In this document: positions 52,513 to 61,029 of the stretch, piece after piece
Layout: the number at the start of each line of letters is the position of its first letter
How positions within the stretch are numbered: the first letter of the stretch is position 1
DNA from: Candidatus Cibiobacter qucibialis
Lineage (GTDB): Bacteria; Bacillota; Clostridia; Oscillospirales; Ruminococcaceae
Direction: 5' to 3'
Assembly: GCA_004000625.1 (NCBI GenBank)
Contig: SAUS01000003.1
Location: 1 to 61,029 of the forward strand
DNA length: 61,029 bases
Position numbers and translations under genes: made by a program
Notes under the pieces: model-generated
What the model was told of the DNA's origin: nothing
Seen by the model: only the letters and a program-made list of their open reading frames with translations
Database searches by the model: none

Positions 52513-55500
52513 ATGACCAACTTCGATATTTTTACCGCCACCCCGCAATTTGAGAGTTTTGCCTCGGTTGCCATCTCCGCCGAGCGCATCCTGCATATCG
52601 ACCCGTCCGCCTGCGTCCTCAACTGCCGCAGGGCGATGGAGTTTGCCGTAAAATGGATGTACTCGGTGGATAAGGCGTTGGTCATGCCCTATCAGGACAC
52701 GCTGGTCAGCCTGATGAACGCCGAGGATTTCCGGGATATTATCGGCACAGACATCTGGCGGCGTATGGATTTTATCCGCCGTATGGGGAACAATGCCGCC
52801 CACAGCGGCAAAAAAGTCACCGAGGAACAGGCCGGACTATGCCTTGAAAACCTGTACATTTTCCTTGATTTTGTGGCGTATTGCTATGGGGAAAACTATA
52901 CTGCCGGGCACTTTGACCGCGCCCTGCTGGAGCAGCCCGCCGAAGCCCCCGCAACGCAGCCTGACGAAGAAAAGGACATTGACCTTGCCGCCCTTATGGC
53001 AGAAAACGCCGCGCTGAAGGAGGAACTCACCGCCCGCCGCGCCGAGCAGCAGCAGACCTATGTCCCCAAACCGCTTGATTTGTCCGAGTATAAGACCCGC
53101 AAGCTGTACATTGATACCATGCTCACCGATGCAGGCTGGATCGAGGGCAAGGACTGGCAAAACGAGGTAGAACTGCCCGGTATGCCCAACAAATCCGAGG
53201 TAGGCTATGCCGATTATGTGCTTTACGGCGATGATGGCCGCCCTTTGGCTGTGGTAGAAGCCAAGCGCACCTGTGTGGATGTGGCAAAGGGTCGCCAGCA
53301 GGCAAAATTGTATGCGGATCTGCTGGAAAAGAAGTATCACCGCCGCCCGGTCATCTTTTTGACAAACGGCTTTGAAACGCGCATTACCGACACGATTTAC
53401 CCGGAACGCAGGTGCGCTGCCATTTATTCCAAACGCGATTTGGAAAAGCTGTTCAACCTGCAATCCATGCGCACTAGCCTGCGGAATGTGATGGTAGACC
53501 GCAGTATTGCCGGACGTTATTACCAAGAGGGCGCTATCAAAGCGACCTGTGATGCCTTTACCCGCAACCGCCGCAAGGCTCTGCTGGTCATGGCTACCGG
53601 CTCCGGCAAAACACGCACGGTGATTGCCCTGTGCGATGTGCTGTTGCAACATGGCTGGGTGAAAAACATCCTGTTTCTGGCGGACCGCAACAGCCTTGTC
53701 ACGCAGGCAAAGCGCAGCTTTGTGAACCTGCTGCCGGACTTGTCCGTTACAAACCTCTGCGAAGAAAAGGACAACTACACGGCGCATTGTGTGTTTTCCA
53801 CCTATCAAACCATGTACAATGTCATTGACAGCGTACAGGATGAGAACGGCAAGCTGTTTACCTGCGGACACTTTGACTTGGTCATCTGCGATGAGGCACA
53901 TCGCTCGGTTTACAACAAGTACAAGGACATCTTCAACTACTTTGACGCGCCGTTGGTCGGCTTGACCGCAACGCCCAAGGATGAAATCGACAAGAACACC
54001 TATGAAATTTTTGAATTGGAAAACGGTGTTCCCACCTATGGCTACGAGCTGGCGCAAGCCGTTAAGGACGGATATCTCGTAGATTTTTTGTCCGTTGAAA
54101 CAAAGTTGAAGTTTATTGAGCAGGGCATCGTGTACGATGACCTGTCAGATGAGGACAAGCAGGCCTACGAGGATACTTTTGAAGATGAAAACGGCGATTT
54201 GCCGGAACGTATCGGCTCATCTGCACTGAACGAGTGGATTTTTAACGAAGATACGATCCGCAAAGTGCTGGATACCCTGATGACCAAGGGCATCAAAATC
54301 GACTACGGTAACAAGTTGGGAAAGACAATCATCTTCGCAAAGAACCACTCCCATGCCGAAAAAATATTGGAGATATTCAATAAAGAATACCCCCATTTGC
54401 CCGGCTTTGCCAAGGTCATTGACAACTATATGACCTATGCCCAAAGCGCGATTGATGAATTCTCTGACCCGAAAAAGCTGCCCCAGATTGCAATTTCCGT
54501 AGATATGCTGGACACAGGTATCGATGTGCCCGAAGTGCTGAACCTTGTGTTTTTCAAGAAAGTCATGAGCAAGGCAAAGTTCTGGCAGATGATTGGCCGC
54601 GGTACACGCCTTTGCCCTACTCTGTTGGACGGCAAGGACAAAGACAAATTTTATATCTTTGACTTCTGCGGGAACTTTGAGTTTTTCCGCATGAGCAAGG
54701 GGAAACCCACTGCTAACATGATTGCGCTGCAAGGGGCGATTTTCCACTTGAAAGCGCAGATTGCTTTTAAGTTGCAAGATTTGGCATATCAGACCACCGA
54801 TTTGATTGCGTTCCGCAAGGCACTTGTGGATGATATGGTGCGCAAAGTACAGGAGTTGAATAAAGACAACTTTGCTGTGCGCCAGCACTTGAAATATGTG
54901 GAATTGTATGCCAACGCGGACAACTACGCCGCTCTGACCTATGAGGACACCTTGCTAATGGGGCAGGAGTTAGCGCCGCTGATTACCCCAGAAGAAGATG
55001 ACCCCAAGGCGATGCGCTTTGATGCCCTGATGTACGGCATAGAGCTTGCCTACCTTGCAGGAAAAAAGTATGGCAAGGCACGTAGCGACTTGATGAAAAA
55101 GGTTGCTGCCGTTGCATCTGTTGCAAACATTCCGGAAATCATGGCACAATCTGATCTTCTCAATAAGATTTTGCACACGGATTATTTGGAAACAGCCGGG
55201 ATTAACGAATTTGAGCATATCCGCGAAAACCTACGCGACCTTATCAAGTATATTCCTATCGTAAAAGTTCGCTATGATACCAATTTCGATGACGCAATTC
55301 TGTCCGAAGATTGGAACGAGTCCGAGTTGGAAAACGATGACTTGAAGAATTATAAAGCCAAGGCGGAATTTTATGTGCGGCAGCATACGGACAACGCCGT
55401 TATTGCCAAACTGAAAGGTAATATTCCACTGAATAGCGAGGATGTAAAGGCGCTGGAAGAAATTCTGTGGAACGAGATCGGCACAAAGCAGGATTACGAA

Positions 55501-55806
55501 GCCGAGTACGGTCAAAAACCCTTGGGCGAGTTTGTGCGGGAGATTGTCGGTCTTGATATGAACGCTGCAAAGGAGGCGTTTGCACAGTATCTGAACGATG
55601 CCAGCCTTGACAGCAGACAAATCTACTTTGTGAACCAGATTGTAGAGTACATTGTGCATAACGGCATGATGAAAGATTTGTCCGTCTTGCAGGAGGCTCC
55701 CTTTACCGACCGCGGCAGCATCGTGGAAGTGTTCACCGATTTGTCTGTATGGGCAGGAATTCGTAAGGCAATAGAGCGCGTGAATGCAAATGCAGTGGCG
55801 GCATGA
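52513..55806 (+). CDS. hsdR: Type I restriction enzyme endonuclease subunit
   Basis: A 1,097-residue HsdR. An N-terminal DUF4145-like helical domain (about 1-130) precedes the nuclease domain with D...ExK (YADYVLY then VVEAKRT, near 250). The SF2 translocase follows with Walker A ATGSGKT (near 361-367), DEAH (near 459), LTATP and QMIGRGTR, and then a helical C-terminus. It translocates DNA and cuts unmodified sites. AGAGGATTCTTT precedes the ATG, 11 bases after the upstream gene, showing co-transcription. Confidence 0.95.
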   Translation: MTNFDIFTATPQFESFASVAISAERILHIDPSACVLNCRRAMEFAVKWMYSVDKALVMPYQDTLVSLMNAEDFRDIIGTDIWRRMDFIRRMGNNAAHSGKKVTEEQAGLCLENLYIFLDFVAYCYGENYTAGHFDRALLEQPAEAPATQPDEEKDIDLAALMAENAALKEELTARRAEQQQTYVPKPLDLSEYKTRKLYIDTMLTDAGWIEGKDWQNEVELPGMPNKSEVGYADYVLYGDDGRPLAVVEAKRTCVDVAKGRQQAKLYADLLEKKYHRRPVIFLTNGFETRITDTIYPERRCAAIYSKRDLEKLFNLQSMRTSLRNVMVDRSIAGRYYQEGAIKATCDAFTRNRRKALLVMATGSGKTRTVIALCDVLLQHGWVKNILFLADRNSLVTQAKRSFVNLLPDLSVTNLCEEKDNYTAHCVFSTYQTMYNVIDSVQDENGKLFTCGHFDLVICDEAHRSVYNKYKDIFNYFDAPLVGLTATPKDEIDKNTYEIFELENGVPTYGYELAQAVKDGYLVDFLSVETKLKFIEQGIVYDDLSDEDKQAYEDTFEDENGDLPERIGSSALNEWIFNEDTIRKVLDTLMTKGIKIDYGNKLGKTIIFAKNHSHAEKILEIFNKEYPHLPGFAKVIDNYMTYAQSAIDEFSDPKKLPQIAISVDMLDTGIDVPEVLNLVFFKKVMSKAKFWQMIGRGTRLCPTLLDGKDKDKFYIFDFCGNFEFFRMSKGKPTANMIALQGAIFHLKAQIAFKLQDLAYQTTDLIAFRKALVDDMVRKVQELNKDNFAVRQHLKYVELYANADNYAALTYEDTLLMGQELAPLITPEEDDPKAMRFDALMYGIELAYLAGKKYGKARSDLMKKVAAVASVANIPEIMAQSDLLNKILHTDYLETAGINEFEHIRENLRDLIKYIPIVKVRYDTNFDDAILSEDWNESELENDDLKNYKAKAEFYVRQHTDNAVIAKLKGNIPLNSEDVKALEEILWNEIGTKQDYEAEYGQKPLGEFVREIVGLDMNAAKEAFAQYLNDASLDSRQIYFVNQIVEYIVHNGMMKDLSVLQEAPFTDRGSIVEVFTDLSVWAGIRKAIERVNANAVAA

Positions 55807-55839
55807 TTACGCTGCTTTACGCTAAAAGTGAGGATTAGA

Positions 55840-57540
55840 ATGGAACACATTGGATATAAAGTATTTTATAAGGCGGCGTTTGATTTACAAGCCAGTAAAA
55901 ATTCTCGTGGCGATATTCTATGGGATATGATTGAAGAAATTCGCTATTGGATCACCGTTAAATACCGCAAAAGAGGAGACCCCCTCCCAGAAAAAACACA
56001 GGTGTGGTCTGATTGGAAAAGAGGAAAAAACATCAGATCTAAAAGCGGTCAGGTTGTTTTGTATTCTTGCTTTTGTTTAGATGAGCAAAAATGCTATTGG
56101 GCATGTCAAATTAAGGAACCTCCCGCAGGTGAAGTCGGTTTTGCCCCTAGAGAATGGATGACTGAAATTGGTTTTTGTCAAACAGAACCGGGTGTAGCCA
56201 CAATCACGCTCATTACAGCTTACTTAGACCGTCCTGGATTCATTGGTCCTTGTCAAGATGATCCCGAATTTAATACACCGGGTATCATTCACCGGCTTCG
56301 TCACAGCAAACGATTGAGCTGTTCCATAAATGGATATGTACCTACTGATAAACCTCTTCATTTTGTACCGGGTCAGTACTATGATTTTTGGAAACTTGTT
56401 TCCAATCCACTGCGTGAAATTCCAGTAGTATATATAAGTCCTCGTACAATGGATGATAAAGCAGAAAGTACACTTCTTGACCCAGGGTATGTGGCTAGAA
56501 TCCTTGACATGAATGCGATTGTTTGCTACGCAGATAGCGTGGATTTTAGCCGGGAAATGACTCAGCTTTGCCCTCAAGAATATGCTTGTTATTCTGGTAG
56601 CATCAGAATTTATGCTGGGCATCCCAGAGAAACAGATGATGGCCGACGACATCGTTTGATTACTGCAAATCAACTGCTCAAAATGCAGGATCAAAGCGAC
56701 TCCATGATTTACGAAATTCTACGTCGAGCGTTAGTTCAAGATGTACATTTTTATGATGATCTTTTTACGGTTGAAAACTGTCGTAGAAAAAAGGATGCAC
56801 TTACCGCACAAAAGCGTATCCGCGAGTTAAAAGAACGAGAACAAAACTCTACTAGTACGGCAGAAGAAATACTGAATGCCGCCGCTGACAGTGAACAGGA
56901 AAAGAGACACATAGAGGAAACCCTGTTGGAGACTCAAATTCGCAATGAAACATTGCAGCAAGAACTCGACGATGCAAGAAAAGAAATCAAAAACGCAAAT
57001 GTTACTGCCGGAATTTATCGTGAACAAGCAGCAAATTATAATGAAGTCCTATCTTCGTTAGAAAAAATGCGTGAGTTCCACAGTTATCCTTCTGATGCGA
57101 AAAGTGTTGTGGAATACATTTCTTTGCATTATTCGGATCGAATTTTTTTCACAGAGCGAGCGCTTAAAAGCCTGAATGATTGCAACACAAAAGCAGAGGT
57201 TCTTTGGAATGCACTTTGTGAGATAGGAGATACTCTATATAGCCTGTGGATAGATGGTTCTTACACTGATTTGGAAGCGGCATTCAATTCCAGAAGCAGT
57301 AATTTCAAGTATAAACGAGGACAAGGCAGTATGACACGCGCAGACAAGAATTTGATGCGACAATACGAAGACATTTACTGTAACAGGAAAATAAATGTAG
57401 AAGCCCATATCGCCTGCGGAAACGATGACATGGATCAACGCTCTGTTCGGATTTATCTTTGTCTCGATCCTGAAACATCCAAAATTGTCATATCACATAT
57501 AGGCAAACATCTCGATAACTATTCAACCAGAAAACTGTAA
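55840..57540 (+). CDS. Unrecognised 566-residue protein, last gene of the restriction operon
   Basis: The N-terminal half (1-290) is alpha/beta, with segments FDLQASKNSRGDILWDMIEEI, IPVVYISPRTMDD and CYSGSIRIYAGHP that look like distinct domains. A coiled coil covers about 300-405 (ERE-, EEI- and QQEL-rich heptads). A C-terminal helical region (405-566) follows. I recognise no family, signal or membrane segment. GAGGATT lies six bases before ATG 55840, which starts 33 bases after hsdR, so it is translated from the same mRNA. It could be a restriction partner or a separate defence effector. It is AT-rich. Confidence 0.6.
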   Translation: MEHIGYKVFYKAAFDLQASKNSRGDILWDMIEEIRYWITVKYRKRGDPLPEKTQVWSDWKRGKNIRSKSGQVVLYSCFCLDEQKCYWACQIKEPPAGEVGFAPREWMTEIGFCQTEPGVATITLITAYLDRPGFIGPCQDDPEFNTPGIIHRLRHSKRLSCSINGYVPTDKPLHFVPGQYYDFWKLVSNPLREIPVVYISPRTMDDKAESTLLDPGYVARILDMNAIVCYADSVDFSREMTQLCPQEYACYSGSIRIYAGHPRETDDGRRHRLITANQLLKMQDQSDSMIYEILRRALVQDVHFYDDLFTVENCRRKKDALTAQKRIRELKEREQNSTSTAEEILNAAADSEQEKRHIEETLLETQIRNETLQQELDDARKEIKNANVTAGIYREQAANYNEVLSSLEKMREFHSYPSDAKSVVEYISLHYSDRIFFTERALKSLNDCNTKAEVLWNALCEIGDTLYSLWIDGSYTDLEAAFNSRSSNFKYKRGQGSMTRADKNLMRQYEDIYCNRKINVEAHIACGNDDMDQRSVRIYLCLDPETSKIVISHIGKHLDNYSTRKL

Positions 57541-57577
57541 GCGTTTTTGTGCGTATGCATCTAAAACCACAATGAGC

Positions 57578-58996
57578 CTATTTATAGCAGTAGCTATTGA
57601 GCACAAGTCTTTCCCGATTGCTTTGGCAAACTGATAATGCTCTATCTTCCGATGTTTTTACTTTCTGGCACTTATCCTGCACCATCCCGCAGTCCATCTC
57701 AATGTCAGCACAAGTGACAATCTCCCGCCGCAGCTCTCTGATGCGGGCTGTGAGCGCCTGTATTTGCTCCGAATAATCGGCAGGGGTAGTTTTACTCTTC
57801 TTGCGATAGAGTGCCTTACGCTGCGCCGTAAGGCTGTCGTATTCAGCTTGCAGATTTTCTTTGTAAGTCAGCAGTTCGTCAAGCGTTGTGATTTGCCGTT
57901 CCCACAAAAGGTCGCATTGCCGCCGGTAGCGATTGTACTTCAAGAAATCATCGCGCAGCAGGTAGTAGCACCGCTTGCCGACTTTGCCTTTATATGCTTT
58001 TCTCAGCAATGCACAGTAGCGATAATAGCAAGCCATAAACCCGGTAATTTTGCGGCATTTATAATTCAGCTTACCGCGACACCGTGCGCGGCGGCGAACA
58101 GGCATAGGCTGCTCTTTCGGCTTCCGGCGTGGTGGCTCCGGTGCTGTTTGCTGCTTATATTCCTGCTGCATCTCAGGCGGAAGTGTTTGCAGTTCCCGGA
58201 AGTACCTCCGCAGCGAATCTTCGCTGAAGTGGGTGCTGACTTTGTCCAATCGGATATTCTTCTGCGCTTCCTTGTGGCGCACGGTCATATGCGCAGCTTT
58301 GGGTCCGCATTTCACCGCATACCCCATTTTCTGTAGCTCCGCAACAAATCCGGCAAAGCTATCTGCGGTGGTCATTGCCACTTCCACATCCGCCTTTACC
58401 ATGCCGCGCAGCGTAGGTGTGCCTTCTTTTTCGTGTTTCCACTCGCCGTAGGATTTCCCGTGTCCGTCTGTTTCCACAACAGACAGTCGATTTTCGCGGC
58501 ACAGTTCATCGGAAACAGCTCGGATCCCCTTGTAGTAAGTAGTAAAATCATTGCGGAACATCCGCCCATCCATAAACGAAACGGAGTTTACGACAATATG
58601 GTTGTGCAGATGTCCTTTGTCCAGATGGGTACTGACGGTGCACTCAAAACGGTCAGCCAGAAACCGCCGGGCAAATTCGCAGCCGATTTCGTGTACCTGA
58701 TCGGGTGTTGCCTCGCCGGGCTTAAAACTCTGAATAATATGGTAGCCCACATTGCCGCTGTCCAACGGCTTGCCCCAACGCCGCTTTGTTGCCTGCATAA
58801 GATAATAGGCGTTTTGCGGGTCGCAATTAAAGCCGGAAACATAGAGCTGGTGCTCGGTTTTATCGCCGTTCTGCGTGTAGTTCACCAGCCGCTGCATATC
58901 TGCCGTACTGAAATATTCTGTCTTTTGCGGATTGGCAGCATAGTCTAAGCAGCCTTTTAGTTGCCCACGAACGGGCAAAATCTTTGTAATAGCCAT
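57578..58996 (-). CDS. mobA: Relaxase / mobilisation nuclease (MOBP type)
   Basis: A 472-residue relaxase. The N-terminal 200 residues hold the relaxase fold with the metal site HLDKGHLHNHIVVN (HxDxxHxH, near 124-131) and conserved KTEYFST and NVGYHIIQSF. The C-terminal half is basic and coiled. It nicks oriT and pilots the strand into a recipient, using a helper conjugation machine because none is encoded here. Its start overlaps the mobC stop (ATGA). It converges on the restriction operon without a visible terminator. Confidence 0.92.
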   Translation of the reverse strand: MAITKILPVRGQLKGCLDYAANPQKTEYFSTADMQRLVNYTQNGDKTEHQLYVSGFNCDPQNAYYLMQATKRRWGKPLDSGNVGYHIIQSFKPGEATPDQVHEIGCEFARRFLADRFECTVSTHLDKGHLHNHIVVNSVSFMDGRMFRNDFTTYYKGIRAVSDELCRENRLSVVETDGHGKSYGEWKHEKEGTPTLRGMVKADVEVAMTTADSFAGFVAELQKMGYAVKCGPKAAHMTVRHKEAQKNIRLDKVSTHFSEDSLRRYFRELQTLPPEMQQEYKQQTAPEPPRRKPKEQPMPVRRRARCRGKLNYKCRKITGFMACYYRYCALLRKAYKGKVGKRCYYLLRDDFLKYNRYRRQCDLLWERQITTLDELLTYKENLQAEYDSLTAQRKALYRKKSKTTPADYSEQIQALTARIRELRREIVTCADIEMDCGMVQDKCQKVKTSEDRALSVCQSNRERLVLNSYCYK

Positions 58997-59304
58997 TAAC
59001 TTTTCTCCTGCATAAACTGCCAGATGCGCTGCATGATGCGGCTCGCCTCGGCAAGTTGAGCATTTTCAATCTTGCCTGTACTGTTAGCCAGCCGGGTAAG
59101 CTGGTTCAAATTGTTGCCGACTGCGGCTACCTGTGCTGCCAAGGCTTTATAGCTATCCGGCGGGCGTTCGCGTATTGTACAGCCACTAACCAACGCTCGG
59201 AGAAATGGCTCCATCTTCATACCGGCTGCATCGCATTTATTTTTCAGTTGATGGTATTCTTCTTCGGTAAAACGTACCGTTACTTGTTTTTGGCGTTTTA
59301 ACAT
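58996..59304 (-). CDS. mobC: MobC relaxosome accessory protein
   Basis: A 102-residue protein with an N-terminal ribbon-helix-helix (KQVTVRFTEEEYHQLKNKC) and the MobC signature VGNNLNQLTRLANS. It binds DNA near oriT and helps the relaxase. AGGAGAAAGCAA precedes the ATG. It overlaps mobA by four bases and lies next to the oriT-like palindromes. Confidence 0.92.
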   Translation of the reverse strand: MLKRQKQVTVRFTEEEYHQLKNKCDAAGMKMEPFLRALVSGCTIRERPPDSYKALAAQVAAVGNNLNQLTRLANSTGKIENAQLAEASRIMQRIWQFMQEKS

Positions 59305-59325
59305 TTGCTTTCTCCTATTGGGGTC

Positions 59326-59380
59326 TTAGGGGCTTGCCCCTAACAAACGGTCGTTATGCTGGCATGACAGCATAATGACG
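59326..59380. other. Candidate origin of transfer (oriT)
   Basis: Two palindromes lie directly upstream of mobC: TTAGGGGC-TT-GCCCCTAA (59326-59343) and TTATGCTG/CAGCATAA (59354-59361 and 59368-59375). Inverted repeats beside mobC-mobA are the usual position of MOBP origins. The nick site is not identified. Confidence 0.55.
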
Positions 59381-59407
59381 TGCTTGCCGCACTGTCCGGG
59401 AACGCTA

Positions 59408-59797
59408 TCACTTTCCCGGTAAAGAGAGTGAATCGTTCGTGTTTTCCTCTGCGTAAATCAGTTCAGCACACACAATTTCTTCGGCCTGTGCTTGCAAGCC
59501 TTGCATAGCTGCTGCCCATTCCAGCGGGTTACAACGTTTCATTTCTTCATTGATTTTGGCTTCCGCTGCCAATACTTTGGTAAGACTTTCAACTTGGCGA
59601 TGTGCCTCGCAGTCAATGTTCGTGAGGTGCTGTGCCAGCGTTCCATCCAACAACATCTGGTCGCGCTCCATTGGTCGATGCTCATCAAGGTATCGCGCTC
59701 GCATCATGCCGTATTTTCCAATGGTGTTGTCTGTGATTGAACCATTTTCCAACTTTGGAATCAGATAGCCGTTTACATTCACATATTCCATTTTCAT
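59408..59797 (-). CDS. tnpV: TnpV-family transposon protein
   Basis: A 129-residue protein matching TnpV of clostridial mobilisable transposons: NGYLIPKL, IGKYGMMRARYLDEHRP, LAQHLTNIDCEAHRQVESL and AEEIVCAELIYAEE. The function is unknown, but it is a reliable marker of Tn4451-type and related elements. It lies upstream of mobC on the same strand. Confidence 0.85.
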   Translation of the reverse strand: MKMEYVNVNGYLIPKLENGSITDNTIGKYGMMRARYLDEHRPMERDQMLLDGTLAQHLTNIDCEAHRQVESLTKVLAAEAKINEEMKRCNPLEWAAAMQGLQAQAEEIVCAELIYAEENTNDSLSLPGK

Positions 59798-59951
59798 TGT
59801 GTAACCCTTTCATTCTGCAAGCCTTCTGAAAAAGAGAGACTGTTGTGCGGCAAATTTTCTTCACTGTCCTTTTTCTTTTTCAGATGGCTTATTTATAGTA
59901 TTTGATATAGTAATTACTAAGAGTATTTAATTATAGTAATTATAATACTGC

Positions 59952-60443
59952 CTACATTACCGCCACTGCGCTTACCACAGGTGTGGTTACCACTGGTGCG
60001 GTTTTGTGGGTAGTGGTCATACCAGTAGGTACATTTTGTAGGGTGTGGTTGGCTTTCGTCAGATTGGTATTGCTGATGTTTCCCTGTGCATCGTAATAGA
60101 TTAAATACACACCGTTCCAACCGTTATTGGAATCGCGCAGTTCATACTCATAGCAGAATCGTCCACGATTTGCCGGACGAACGTGCGCAACCAAATAGCC
60201 ATTATTTTTCAACATATCCCATGCACGATTAAAGGCGCGTTCGCCCTCGGTGCAGTGGTTCATCAGCCATTGCTTTGTCAGCGGTACTGCGGTATAATCA
60301 ATACGGGCAGCAATCAAGGCATACAACCCTTTAGCGCTCATGGATAAGCTATCGTTGAACAGTGCCTCGTTCTGCACAACAGAGTATCCGCGCGTTTTAC
60401 GGACAAAAGCACCACTTTCAGCAGCAGAATTTGTGTTTTTCAC
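59952..60443 (-). CDS. Helix-turn-helix protein, probably replication-related
   Basis: A 163-residue protein with a winged-helix-like region typical of small Firmicute replication or accessory proteins (LSMSAKGLYALIAARIDYTA, TEGERAFNRAWDMLKNNGYL) and a low-complexity Thr/Val end. The start is a GTG at 60443 with GGAG eight bases upstream. It could start replication of the excised element or regulate transfer. The AT-rich 150 bases after its stop, and the region 60444-60857, carry no other gene. Confidence 0.55.
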   Translation of the reverse strand: MKNTNSAAESGAFVRKTRGYSVVQNEALFNDSLSMSAKGLYALIAARIDYTAVPLTKQWLMNHCTEGERAFNRAWDMLKNNGYLVAHVRPANRGRFCYEYELRDSNNGWNGVYLIYYDAQGNISNTNLTKANHTLQNVPTGMTTTHKTAPVVTTPVVSAVAVM

Positions 60444-60543
60444 GGTAAAATCTCCATACAAAGAAAAAAGATTTGGACTGAAATATAGCCAAATCTTCAA
60501 ATTCTGTACAAATTTTCAATTTTCCCTGTGTTGTGCCAAAAAG

Positions 60544-60598
60544 TGTTGCCCGAAAAACGATTGTTGCCCAAATGTTGCCCAAACAGCCACGGGCAACA
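60544..60598. repeat. Right-end TGTTGCCC repeats (possible integrase arm sites)
   Basis: TGTTGCCC occurs at 60544-60551, 60562-60569 and 60573-60580, and inverted (GGGCAACA) at 60591-60598. The same octamer is present twice near the left end. Clustering at both ends fits integrase or excisionase binding. Confidence 0.6.
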
Positions 60599-60857
60599 TA
60601 TAAAACGAAATAAGTCAAAATATCAAAAACAAGCGTAAGAACAGAAAACAGACGTTTCAACGCAAAACAGAATAAAGAGATATAAGACGAATACCTTGAT
60701 GTACTTGACTCGAAATCAAGCAGGCATTTTGGAAGTTGCCACTGATTTTCTAACGACCCCCTCGTCAAAAATCCTCTGTTTTCTACAATTAAATATTTGC
60801 TGTTCTCTCCTACTTTTCTCCCCTTTTTCCGGAGAAGATTTTGGGGGATTACTATAA

Positions 60858-60949
60858 GGAGCATTACCCAAGAGGTCGAAGGGGTCGCACTCGAAATGCG
60901 ATAGGGCGTTTGTAGCGCCGCCAGAGTTCAAATCTCTGATGCTCCGCCA
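60858..60949 (+). tRNA. tRNA-Ser(CGA), second copy
   Basis: A complete 92-base class II tRNA: acceptor GGAGCAT/ATGCTCC, D-stem CCC/GGG, anticodon stem TCGCA/TGCGA with loop CTCGAAA (anticodon CGA), long variable arm, T-arm CAGAG/CTCTG, G and CCA. It shares GCACTCGAAATGC and CAAGAGGTCG with the tRNA at 43234 and marks the right border of the island. Confidence 0.96.
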
Positions 60950-60952
60950 ATC

Positions 60953-60995
60953 AACGGTACAACGTGCTTTTTTGAGCACTTTGTACCGTTTTTTT
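60953..60995 (+). terminator. Terminator after the right tRNA-Ser
   Basis: AACGGTACAACGTGCT pairs with AGCACTTTGTACCGTT (one mismatch) and is followed by seven T. Confidence 0.85.
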
Positions 60996-61029
60996 ATGCA
61001 AAAAACGGAATTTTTGAGTTTGACAATTT

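Noticed and set aside
43516..60443. Complete self-transmissible conjugative element or prophage
   Set aside because: There is a relaxase and MobC but no VirB4/TraE ATPase, coupling protein, capsid, tail or terminase gene in the interval.

Overview
The window looks like a chromosome segment of a GC-rich anaerobic gut clostridium of the Oscillospiraceae/Ruminococcaceae (Faecalibacterium, Subdoligranulum or Gemmiger-like). This is inferred from clostridial gene families (BioY, UPF0397 ECF transporter, DUF1292, anaerobic NrdD/NrdG, group II BirA), strong AAGGAG ribosome sites, consensus sigma-A promoters and high-GC codon use. It was not tested by any search.

Bases 1-43,000 are host backbone. 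A probable 6S-like RNA and a DUF1292 gene come first. They are followed by a cyclophilin lipoprotein, ruvX-uppS, bioY and birA. Next is a 2-keto-3-deoxygluconate module: kdgK and a KDPG aldolase fused to a VOC domain, divergent from an IclR regulator, with matching operators at both promoters. Then come small AT-rich membrane genes that look acquired, a possible surface or lipid module (DXD glycosyltransferase-like protein, HSL-type hydrolase, condensation-fold acetyltransferase, DUF6320 protein), a three-gene ECF vitamin-type transporter, and a tpm-lemA-telA-xpaC envelope-stress cluster. After a DNA glycosylase and a HAD phosphatase lie an MreC-like/PBP2-like pair, rlmB, and a 1,245-residue membrane protein that looks like a P-type ATPase without its catalytic aspartate. 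The rest is a metal exporter, nrdG/nrdD with paired NrdR-like boxes, and a sucrose PTS operon (scrA-scrB-scrK plus a LacI regulator).

Bases about 43,150-60,950 form an integrated mobile island between two tRNA-Ser(CGA) genes. It carries a tyrosine integrase and an excisionase-like protein beside the left tRNA, and an XRE regulator. A seven-gene defence operon follows: degenerate Fic, HsdM, BRO/antirepressor-like protein, HsdS, Schlafen-AlbA ATPase, HsdR, and an unrecognised 566-residue coiled-coil protein. MobA/MobC mobilisation genes, an oriT-like region, TnpV and a small replication-type HTH protein complete it. TGTTGCCC repeats at both ends look like integrase arm sites. A chimeric 5' tRNA-Ser fragment left of the first tRNA records an earlier recombination inside the D-loop.

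Several small repeat families are scattered in the backbone. A 173-bp element with terminal inverted repeats has three full copies, each with a 3-bp target duplication, plus one partial copy. There is a second palindromic family, REP-like hairpins next to GTAG/CTAC, a 139-bp nested palindrome with DnaA-box-like 9-mers, and a recurring AACTTCG...TTTG motif at the edges of AT-rich genes.
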